From Cladopsammia gracilis (taxonomy: Eukaryota > Cnidaria > Anthozoa > Scleractinia > Dendrophylliidae): a stretch of DNA of 64,000 bases. Of this stretch, positions 55,101 to 64,000 are shown piece after piece. The stretch is taken from NCBI GenBank assembly GCA_022457155.1, contig JAJGOT010000356.1, forward strand, positions 1 to 64,000, read 5' to 3'. Below the pieces are notes generated by a model. It worked only from the letters and a program-made list of their open reading frames with translations, made no database searches and had not been told where the DNA came from. The position numbers and the translations under genes are program-made. Position 1 is the stretch's first letter. The number at the start of each line of letters is the position of its first letter.

Positions 55101-56829
55101 AGCTTTAAAAACACTGTTTAGACGAGTCGGAGAAAGATTGTGGAGAGTCTTAAAGAGAATAATTGCTAGTTGCTTTGAACGCCTTCGCTCCAGAGAATCC
55201 CAACCAAGGTCACCGAGTAAAGTGGAAGATCTAACATTTAAATCAGAAAAAGTGATTAAACGCGCAGCCCTATTTTGGAGTTTTTGGAGTCTCTCAGACT
55301 GACACACACCTATACTGCCCCAAACGGAGCTACAATAATCAAAGTATGGTTGGACGAGGGCTTTATAAATCATGATAAGAGTCTCACGGGGAACCAAATT
55401 CCTGACACGCTTGATAGCCCCGAGGCCAGCAGATGCTTTTTTAACAATATAGTCAATATGGGAGTCCCATGATAAGCTCTCATCTAAATCAATGCCAAGA
55501 TACTTGTAAGTTTTAGCTCTTTCTAGAGAATGTTCATTAATCTTGATATCAAACCGGTGGTTTAAATTAGCCAACTTGTTATGGCTACCAATAATAGAAT
55601 ACTTGGTTTTTTTGATATTAAGACTAAGTTTATTAGCTTGTAGCCAGGTCTGAATTTCATCTAAGTCGCTATTTAATTTGGATTGTAGCTCTGCTGGATC
55701 ACTTGTGCTTAGAGTAAGACTTGTGTCGTCGGCGTACATTCTTGGCACAGAGTATAGGGGGCATGCGGAGAGGTCGTTTATATAAACTAAGAACAATAGA
55801 GGTCCCAAGATCGATCCCTGTGGGACACCGCAAATAATGGGGCAATAGTCTGACATATGGCCATTCACAAAGGTCAAAGGTCACAAAGGTCAAAGGACAT
55901 CAGATGGGGAGAGAAGGGAGTCAAAGGACATCAGATGGGGAGAGGAGGGAGTCAAAGGACATCAGATGGGGAGAGGAGGGAGTCAAAGGACATCAGATGG
56001 AGAGAGGAGGGAGTCAAAGGACATCAGATGGGGAGAGGAGGGAGTCAAAGGACATCAGATGGAGAGAGGAGGGAGTCAAAGGACATCAGATGGGGAGAGG
56101 AGGGAGTCAAAGGACATCAGATGGAGAGAGGAGGGAGTCAAAGGACATCAGATGGGGAGAGGAGGGAGTCAAAGGACATCAGATGGGGAGAGGAGGGAGT
56201 CAAAGGACATCAGATGGAGAGAGGAGGGAGTCAAAGGACATCAGATGGGGAGAGGAGGGAGTCAAAGGACATCAGATGGGGAGAGAAGGGAGTCAAAGGA
56301 CATCAGATGGGGAGAGGAGGGAGTCAAAGGACATCAGATGGGGAGAGGAGGGAGTCAAAGGACATCGGATGGGGAGAGGAGGGAGTCAAAGGACATCAGA
56401 TGGGGAGAGGAGGGAGTCAAAGGACATCAGATGGGGAGAGGAGGGAGTCAAAGGACATCAGATGGGGAGAGGAGGGAGTCAAAGGGCATCGGATGGGGAG
56501 AGGAGGGAGTTGAGTGTGAGTGACCTGGGACCGTCTGAGAATCAGGCTAGAGTGATGTGGGTTGCACTTACTTGCTTTTGTGGTATCTGTGAATGATTTG
56601 TAGACCATAACACCAGTCCTACAATGTAATAAATTATAGATTAACTTATACTTAACTTAATCTAATTTAATATGTAACTATTACTAGTTTTAATTTAGTT
56701 TTATATTAGTTTAATGTATTCATATTGTATTGTATAATGTATATTTACTTTATTATGTTGTACATTTATTTATTTAATGATGTCAGGGACACCTGGGAGA
56801 ACAGGTTACTGAATGGTGTTCCCTGCTTA

Positions 56830-56862
<33 letters not shown>

Positions 56863-57497
56863 GCAGTAAAACTATCTGTATGCACAGTGTTATAAAGCAA
56901 CACAGGGCGCAAAGCGTAACCTGTGCGCAAGAGCGAAACTTAAAAAAAAAATAATTAAAAATTAAAAAATTAAAAAATAAATAAATAAGTTACTGAAACC
57001 TTATATCTACAAATGTAAAAACTATAATCTAAGCATATAAATGTCTCTAATATCTCTCATTCTACGTGTAAATAACTTACTAAATAAATAGAAAAAAAAC
57101 TTATATATACAAATCTAAAAACTATAATCTAAGCATATAGATGTCTCTAATATCTCTCGTTCTTCGTATAAAAAAAAAAACTATAAGCTAAGCATACAAA
57201 TTTCCCTAATGTCTCTCATTTTTCCTGGCCGACAGTAGGGCTTTGGTCGCGGATCTTCACATTACAACCTTGAAAGTTCTCGCTATATTTAGGGATGACG
57301 ATAAGACTGCCTTTTGCATAGCCTCTAGAACTTGATTCACCTTACGTCCTACCAGTGATTGAACTGAGGCTTCGGTTTCTCTCGACCAGCCTCCCAGCAC
57401 ATCCATGATGATGTTATGCTGAATCACCTCGTACCCTCTATACTGCTGCTTTAGCTCCCACCTTAACGGGCCATACTTCATCGTTTTCTCCTCGCTC

Positions 57498-57530
<33 letters not shown>

Positions 57531-59403
57531 GTTAGAGGATAATACATATGTGTGCAGAGATATGAAATTTCTCCTCAAGTGTTAAATTTGATATCTCATG
57601 GGAGAGCACAACGAATGAGTGAGCATTTTTCATCCAACTTCATGCACAGACTGTCAAGTACCCGAGGTTCCATTTCTGGTTAAGTATGATGGCATCCACA
57701 TTCTTTCCAGGCACACATCTCGTGGGGAAGCACTTGGGAGAGGAAGAGTGTATTTATTGTATACAATCCAAGCATGTGGGATAAAATCTGTAAGTAAGAA
57801 AGGTAACAACTTAATTATTGAAAAGCTAGGCCTGGTTGCTCCAAAAGTGATTAACACTAATCCAGGATTCAAAGTTATGCATGGTTCAATTCCTACTGTT
57901 ACCAATCCCCCCTCCGACAAGCACACCCCCAGGGGATTTGCAACTTTTTGTTCACTTTGCCACCCCACTACACTGTGACTTACAGCTGAAAACAACCAAG
58001 TTGAATGTTTTTACTATTGTCAGGTATACAACACTCTCAATTTCTTGATATGCACAAATGCAAGAACTATGAAATGAAGGATTAATTTTAATGTCTGAAC
58101 TTCTTATCTCCTTTGCACTTATATTAATTTACACTCTAATACAGTATAACACAAATCATAAACCAAATGATAATAACACATCGTTTCTAAAAAAAAACAA
58201 TAGAAAAGATGATACCATCTATTTTCTGTAGCACTTCTTCTCCACGAAATGGTTGGTCTAGCTGAAAGAGAAAATGTAATCAGATTACTATTTTCTTTAG
58301 GTGTTCTGCATTGGAGAGTTATGTCATTTCATGAGCCAAACGCGAGCCCGAGTCAACCACGAGCCACGAGCCGACCTCAAGTCAAGCCCAAATGTTGGAT
58401 TTTTTCCATTTTTGAGTTTCATGGCCACAGGGGATGAAAGCCAACTCCCAGTTAAACACTTGTAGATTGAGATCTTTTTCCCACTTCTTTGTATCTGAAG
58501 GTTCAATTGTGGAGGCATTTATGGAAAGCCAATAGTAATCCTTGCATTTCGATTTGGCAATGTCTACTGTAACTGAAGAGGAAAACTGAAAAATCATATT
58601 GTTGAGACAATTAATTTTTTCATATCAAACTATGGTTGAGTTCTAGCTGTGTCAAGCAAGAAGTCAGGGATTGCTGAAAGAACTTGTAAATAGTTCAAAA
58701 AATTACATTTGACGTTGTATTTCACTTGGAATGCTTGAAAAGATAAAAATTTCCCATTATCGTCCAAAATATCTTGACCCTATAGTCTCATTTTGATGTT
58801 TACGACAACCTGTGAGGACGATGAGCGTAAACATCAAAACGAGACTGTAGGGTCAAGAAAGCGAGACATCGCTGATATGTTGGTGTGGCGTACTTATCTA
58901 CGATAAGGGCTATTCTATCAAATTTACACTTATACAAACTTTAATTAAACATAAAAACAGTTTTGTATCTTACCTTGCCTCCCTTTTGCATTGCTTGCCG
59001 AAGATAATCATATGCAATGTCTGGTGGAACTGGAACAACTCCTTCAACCTGATAACAAAGAAAGGATTAGCACAGTCACTCTAACCTTATAAGCACATTA
59101 CACTAAACATTTGTGTACATGTACAATCAAATTGAAGTTAACTACCAAAGTCAACCTGGCTCTTGAATGCATGTTATCGTTAATTATACTATACATTGAA
59201 CATGCCTTCACTGATCAAGAATCCAAGGCTACACCAAACAAAAATAATCAAATTAAAAAATAATCAAAAAATAATCAAAAATAATCAAAAAATAATCAAA
59301 TTAACTCGTGGATGTGTGGTGTCTTGTTGTACAGTAGTTCAACCCTTTAACTCAAGAGTGCCAAATATCAAAATAATTTTCATTTTGTAAAATAATTTTA
59401 TAA

Positions 59404-59438
<35 letters not shown>

Positions 59439-59535
59439 TAACAACTTTATTCATACTTATTCATACTTTATTCATACTCATACTTATTCATACTCATACT
59501 TATACTTTATTCAGGATAGAACCTGCATTATTATG

Positions 59536-59580
<45 letters not shown>

Positions 59581-61965
59581 TAATAATAATTTTGTAAAAT
59601 AATGAAAAACAAAATGCTACCATGCAAAAGTATTGCCAAAGAGGTTTCATTTGAATGGTCACACCAAAGGATTTCATCAGCAGACTCAAAAGTTAAAACT
59701 ACACTACATGTCTCCATAATACTGATTCTGGTAGTGAACGGGTTAATCTTTTCATGCAAGGTCCTTTCTTTTTTCTCTGAAGGAACTTCACAATTTGGAC
59801 ACCACAAGTTACAACTGATTGATTACCTTAACAGCAGCGTTGTCATTATGACTGAAACTTAGTCGTGATATTGTCACTCCATTTTTGTTGTCAGCTTTCT
59901 TCCAATCACAACAATCAACGATTTGGCAAAGATTTGCCCACTGCTGCAATTAATCACCACAAAGACAAGTTTGTGTGGCTAGGACAGTGACTGAGTTTCT
60001 GCTAACAACAGGTGTACACTGTATGTCTAATTATAATTATTTATTGGAGGTGTCAACTAAACAAGTAGATCAGGTCTGACTGGATAGCACCTGCATAGCA
60101 CATGTAAATAACAGGAAAACTCTTGCCACAAACTGTACATTAAATTAAATTTCGCAGGTCAGCTCTTTCCTGATTTGTGAGAAACAAATTTTAAATCAGT
60201 GGTTTTAATGGTACTGGATGGTTTGTGTATTAATTTTAATTATGGGCTGGAAATTTAACAAGTTCAATGCTACTTAACACTTATAACTCACTTGCATCCT
60301 TTGAAGAGGATCTAAACATATGTTTTCCTTTGACCTATCTTTGCCCTTTTTGGTGTCTTTTCTGGACTGAAGACCATGCATGTCAAAAGAAAAGTAAACA
60401 ATAAACTATTTAACATAACATTTTGATAACAAGTAAATTACTACTAACAGTACATGATTCAAGTGTTTGAATTATGTTTCAACCATTGATCATGAGTGGT
60501 AGTCTTATAAACATAAAAGACTTCTTCACTAATAGGTTAACATTACTGTAGAAACTAATTAAAAGCTATTTTTATTATCTCTATCTCAATCAGATACCAT
60601 GCACCTCTTAACAACCTCTAATTTCATTGGACTTGGGTATCACGCAGCTCTTCAACTATTGTTTTCAGGGCTAGGGTCCATTGTTGTGTTGTTTGTTCTA
60701 TTGTTTTCTCAGCAAATCAGAGAAGACCTTGTAAGAGCTGCGTACTGCCCCATCTCGATCAGGTCCACAATGTTGCACATATTTAATGATAATCGGTGGA
60801 AATAAGTCATAGTAATAATAGACTTATTGCAAGTTTGCAGTCAACCTTTCTTGGCTCAATCCATAATTTGTCAAAAATGTTGACCAATATTTACCCAATA
60901 CTGCTGACTGTAAGCTTGCCCTTTTAAGGACATTTGCACAAAAATCTTCTAACATTGATTTTTTATAAAACTTTTGATACAGCTAGGTAATGAGTTACTC
61001 GTGTTAGAAATGCAAAAAAAAAGGAGTGGCTCACCAACTTCGTTTCCAAAATAAGATATCTGAAAGGCGCCCTTATTTTGAAAAATCGGTCTTCCATACT
61101 TGATATGGCCCGAATGTCTGTTCCTCTAAAAATATTGTAAATGAATCTCTTAAATGTACCCTGCGAGCAGTGGATTCTCCTACGCCGAGCTATGCCGAAC
61201 AAGAGAAAAACCACTGCGAGCATCCGTTAGTTCCTTTGATCAAGCTGCCATCCAGCGCCACTCATCCATGTAACTATTGGTTTTAAGCAAGCCCGCTATG
61301 TAACAATTAAAATGGCGTCCATGGCAACAAAGACATTTTTACCAGGGTACAGGGTACTAAAATGCAACTTTCTATGCAACTTTCTATGCCAATTTATTTC
61401 ATACAAGTAGGTCTGTTAAACAAATTCATTCAACTGGTCATGTCCCTTAAAGGAAATCTAATCTTTAAACGACAGCATTTACAAACTCTGACACCTGCAG
61501 GTTGGCAGGATTCCATGTCATGTGAGTAGAAAAATTGGGGAAATTTTAAACTTCCTACATTCAATTTGTCCATTTTTTCACAATCTGTTGAGAATTGGAA
61601 AAGAAAATTACCTATCAAAAAATAAATGAGGGTCACTGACCATCCAAGTGAGTTAATCTAAGCAAAGTTAACGCAACGGCTATCAGCTTTTTATGTGCTT
61701 AAATTTCTTCTCTTGCATGCATGGTCGTGCATGGCGTAGCATTATGTTACAACATGAATTGCGTGCACAGTAAGGTTTGCATAAACAATCAGCATGAACA
61801 TCCTTAAGAAAGGAAAATTGTTTAAATGTCATAAGACACTAACCCTTCTGTTCAGCCTTTGTCTTACACTTTTTCTTCTTTTATCAAATTTATCTTGAGT
61901 CTCTGATTGAGATTCTGTTGAAGCATTTAACACTTCCATCCAGTTAAACTTGTCATCCAAACTTT
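52110..61965 (-). CDS. START-domain lipid-transfer protein, partial (5' end and two junctions unresolved)
   Basis: Minus-strand exons with AG/GT borders: 61965-61844, 60366-60292, 59943-59827, 59048-58974, 58261-58216, 56618-56572, 53459-53399, 52532-52443, 52192-52110 (TAA at 52112-52110). The first two encode a basic, disordered stretch ([16 protein letters not shown]). The rest follows a START domain: [96 protein letters not shown], and the closing helix [23 protein letters not shown] domains bind lipids or sterols in a hydrophobic pocket. Phases fail between 58216 and 56618 (a tiny exon of length 3n+1 is needed) and between 56572 and 53459 (3n+2 bases needed, where the central START strands with a Pro-Arg-Asp-Phe-like core should be). 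The N-terminal exon begins in mid-codon, so upstream exons exist. Confidence 0.75.
52807..53091. mobile_element. MITE in START-gene intron
   Basis: AGAGCAGTTTTCAATTGAGT at left and ACTCAAATGAAAACTGCTCT at right are inverted. TTTGGTTTTGGTTTTAC phrases and CCAATCAGA/TGATTGG motifs repeat inside. Lies in the intron between the two penultimate exons. Confidence 0.7.
53891..54721 (+). repeat. 31-bp VNTR, left block, ~27 copies
   Basis: Unit is GGACATCAGATGGGGAGAGG plus AGGGAGTCAAA, period 31, with a few recurring variants (CGGATGG, GATGGAGAG, GAGAAGGG, GGAGTAAAA). Since 31 is not a multiple of three and the unit has no stop in any frame, all three forward frames stay open with a 31-residue superperiod. 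Not a gene. Confidence 0.95.
54722..55880 (-). mobile_element. CR1/Jockey-like LINE, 5'-truncated, inserted in the VNTR
   Basis: Interrupts the 31-bp array. The 3' end on the minus strand finishes with a short (TACC)n tail, seen as GTAGGTAGGTAGGTAAA at 54728, typical of CR1-like elements with microsatellite tails. The 5' end breaks inside the reverse transcriptase at about 55877, at AAGGTCAAAGG, where it shares bases with the array, so the junction is not exact to the base. Confidence 0.8.
54924..55877 (-). pseudogene. Reverse transcriptase C-terminal two-thirds of CR1/Jockey-like LINE
   Basis: 317 codons without a stop: [20 protein letters not shown] (RT box), MYADDTSL (catalytic), [37 protein letters not shown] (thumb), [19 protein letters not shown] and [11 protein letters not shown] near the end. 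The endonuclease and the first RT boxes are lost to 5' truncation, but the rest is undamaged, implying recent arrival. Confidence 0.8.
55893..56509 (+). repeat. 31-bp VNTR, right block, ~20 copies
   Basis: Same 31-base unit and variants as 53891-54721. The block begins after AAAGGTCACAAAGGTCAAA, a degenerate edge beside the LINE. Confidence 0.95.
56825..56862. repeat. (TTA)n microsatellite
   Basis: About 12 TTA units. Confidence 0.9.
57257..57531 (-). pseudogene. Retroelement C-terminal coding fragment
   Basis: A minus-strand frame reading [20 protein letters not shown], then [14 protein letters not shown] and [17 protein letters not shown] recognise this type as the C-terminal tail that follows reverse transcriptase in a common cnidarian non-LTR element. 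(ATT)n at 57498-57531 sits at the upstream edge. Only ~70 residues remain. Lies in a START-gene intron. Confidence 0.4.
58772..58858. repeat. Short foldback with 33-base arms in START-gene intron
   Basis: 58772-58804 and 58826-58858 are inverted (TCTTGACCCTATAGTCTCAT against its complement, three or so mismatches), loop of 21 bases. Confidence 0.8.
59405..59575. repeat. (AAT)n microsatellites with TTCATACT repeats between
   Basis: AATAAT runs at 59405-59436 and 59537-59575, and between them TTATTCATACTTATTCATAC-type repeats. START-gene intron. Confidence 0.9.
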
Positions 61966-62529
61966 CTGTGAAGCAAAAAAATAAAGCATTAAAGCATTTA
62001 ATCATTATTTGATTCCTTCTTCTTTCCAATAAACATTTTAATAAGTGTGAGAGGAAGAAGGGATTTTTCAGTTGCCTTCTACACAACAGTTTGAATCCCT
62101 TAAGAGGCAAGAAATATACACACTATGATTGTTTCAATTCAGTCAATTAAACCGCAGGCTGGGGTTAATTCCCTCGGCTGGCATAATTTTGTGTTTGAAG
62201 TCTAATTACAGCTACTTTCACAGAGATAGCTAAACATCCAGAACACCATAAACCAATTCTACATTGTACTTTCATTTCCCATGCAGCCTATTTAAAAAAC
62301 TTAGTGACAGCTGGCCCTGTACTGTATTGATGTACTTGTTGTCGGCCGACTGTTGGTATTTGTTTGCTGAAAGATATTTTGGGGAGCTATAATTGGTCAA
62401 TATTATTTCACCCAAGTTTGTGCGATGCTTGATGACATTTATGCTATATTCTAAACCAAATTGAAGATGGTTTCCCTTAATTGTCTTGAAGAAAATAATC
62501 CACTTTTGAGGTCTATATAAAAACTGCTG
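61966..62529. other. Upstream of first recognised START-gene exon; no exon identified
   Basis: The gene must continue upstream because the exon at 61965 begins in mid-codon, but I see no convincing coding segment here. Confidence 0.35.
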
Positions 62530-62700
62530 AGTGCATTCATATATGGTTCATATTTTATTTTATTAATATTTTTCTCTGGAAAGGTAAAGATAAGATGAAA
62601 TGTTTTGCCCTGGTTGCTGACTTCAAAACTGGAGGATTGCGAATGTCCGATATAGAATCCTTGATCAATACTCAACAAATACTTTGTACATATTTACGGG
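62530..62700 (+). pseudogene. L1/Tx1-like LINE fragment
   Basis: NIFLWKGKDKMKC and FKTGGLRMSDIESLINTQQI match in layout the GDKIKRNVMINDY and GGLKMIDIDSF region of the LINE at 42161-45825. It is an old, short, opposite-strand remnant of the same group. Confidence 0.5.
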
Positions 62701-63243
62701 TTAAAAAAAAAAGAACAACAAAAATGTCCTTGCCCGGGTTTGAACTCCGCACCATTCTGCCACCTGAGCCTACCCGTTAACAGCATTCAATCAAGTTTAA
62801 TTTATGAGGAAAAATCGCCTGTAAAACAGCTTTATTTTGAACAAGTGAAAACAATCTGTTTCCACTGCAGTACGCATGCCACGTACAAACTCAAATTTTG
62901 CAGATATTCTTAACCAAAGAAGAACTGTTTGAGTCAAACTTTTGCCCCTTTATCATATTATTGTTCAACTTTAATCGAAATTTTCCAAATTACTCTTATT
63001 AACTGAGTACTTTGCATACTGGTAACAAAGACATACATTACTACAGCCAGCTGGATGGACATGGTGAGTCTAGAGTTATGGATGCACACTACAACAACAA
63101 CATGCTAGCAGATTTATATCTTTTATGTGCGATCACTTTTCTGGCTGTCGAGAACATGGTAAGAATAATAATTATTGAAGCAAGTTTCTTTCTTGTAGTG
63201 TGCAAACTAAAACAAAAGTGCTTTGTCTAGTGTTCATGACACA
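62701..63243. other. No gene recognised
   Basis: AT-rich; short frames only. Confidence 0.4.
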
Positions 63244-63937
63244 CAATTTATTGAAATTTTTTTTTTGGCCTCAAAACAAAGTTTACAGAATGAACTTTCA
63301 TCCAAAAAAAATTATCGAAAAATAGTAAAAATTGACGGAGAAATGACGGTATAACTTTTGTGGGCGGCGTTTGTTTATGAAGCGATTTGTTTTTCTAAGC
63401 ACTGTTTTCTCAAAGTTAATTTTTCGCTTGTAGGGGACACTTTAAAGAGCTACAACTCAAAGGGAATTTGTTCAATTTTCCTCAAATTTGGACAGAAGCT
63501 AGGCTAACATATAATCAACAAAAAAGTGTCCGCAAATTTCTTATTTCCGAAAACTTTTTTGTCAAGAGCCATTTCCGTGCGATCACTCCAATTTTTTTTT
63601 CTTCCTTTTTCGAAAATATTCTGTAACTTTTCACTGCAATAGAATATGGGAAATCGCCGACACTTTTTTTAGCGCTTTGTGTCCGGAAACCTGAGAACAA
63701 ATCAAATTAGCAAAATACAATAATCGCTTTGAGTTATAGCGTTTTAAAACTGATTCGGACGTTCAAATTTAGACGTGGTAAAAAATTCGACAATTCATTT
63801 TATTACCAAATGGTTTCTATATTTAGATAGCCAGCTCTATAAGCTTTAATTTGATATTTGGGTTTAGGTATATTAACAGTAATCTTAAGACACTAGAGCT
63901 GTTATACTGGAGACACCCCCGAAGGTACACTGTAACC
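63244..63937. mobile_element. Second copy of the TTAA MITE, left end missing
   Basis: Matches 21600-22257 over nearly its whole length (GGGAATTTGTTCAATTTTCC, GGACAGAAGCTAGGCTAA, GGTACACTGTAACC) and ends at TTAA 63938-63941. The left inverted end is absent; unrelated DNA starts before 63244. It lacks part of the CCGACACCCGAGAAAAAGG stretch and has ACTTTTTTTAGCGC instead. Confidence 0.75.
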
Positions 63938-64000
63938 TTAATTGGAAAACATTGTTCAAAATAATATTTTTTTATGCTGTTTTTTTTTTCCGTCGTTTTA

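Noticed and set aside
53891..56509. CRISPR-like array
   Set aside because: Units are contiguous without unique spacers and the genome is eukaryotic.
53834..56596. Several long overlapping repetitive open frames (up to 296 codons)
   Set aside because: They are the 31-bp VNTR read in three frames; no gene structure, and all frames are equally open.
57619..57995. Frames of 113-119 codons on both strands in a START-gene intron
   Set aside because: Mutually overlapping, no motif, no splice-compatible borders.
58382..58597. 71-codon minus-strand frame ([19 protein letters not shown] and on) as a START-gene exon
   Set aside because: The exons on both sides join in phase and in START order without it, and no donor site is evident. 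It remains an unexplained protein-like stretch, perhaps a repeat relic.

Overview
The window is eukaryotic nuclear DNA: AT-rich, intron-rich, dense in transposon relics. The kinds of relic (Ngaro-type tyrosine-recombinase retroelement, Penelope-like fragments carrying GIY-YIG coding, L1/Tx1-like LINE, many MITEs) and the host gene sequences suit an anthozoan cnidarian (coral or anemone). That assignment is inference; no marker gene proves it.

Three host genes are well supported. (1) A complete 8-exon L-xylulose reductase gene (DCXR, + strand, 13863-22779, 244 codons before the stop) carries the full N107-S136-Y149-K153 catalytic set. (2) A complete 19-exon meiotic recombinase gene (DMC1, - strand, 36529-29097, 343 codons before the stop) uses micro-exons of 8, 10 and 14 bases. 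(3) A START-domain protein gene (- strand, about 61965-52110) is only partly resolvable: the 5' end and two internal junctions were not found. A broken-looking F-box-like gene sits at 37578-38930.

Positions 1-12.8 kb read as a decaying DNA-virus-like element. It has two multiply disrupted genes of families that recur as multi-copy uncharacterised proteins in cnidarian genomes and may be capsid-like, an intact structural-looking protein (7497-8180), a protein with a hydrophobic hairpin, a Cys-rich protein with a myristoylation-type start, and a YqaJ/lambda-exonuclease-type nuclease fragment. Genes lie in divergent blocks, and one intergenic promoter region is a 51-53-base-arm palindrome. Bits of Tc1-like DNA, foldback repeats and MITEs are mixed in.

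The rest is layered mobile DNA. DCXR intron 5 holds an 87-bp minisatellite split by a 4.4-kb Ngaro-type element with the diagnostic split direct repeats; intron 7 holds a TTAA-flanked MITE with a second copy at the window's right end. An LTR retrotransposon that has lost its whole RT/RNase H region lies at 24906-28517. A 5'-truncated LINE with a 17-bp target duplication fills 41783-45833. Two Penelope-like pieces (12969-13577 and about 47216-47870) each place a GIY-YIG coding scrap between inverted copies of one sequence. A 31-bp VNTR (about 27 + 20 copies) inside the START gene is split by another LINE.

All exon structures rest on reading splice signals, phase and family resemblance by eye; no alignment or transcript data were available.
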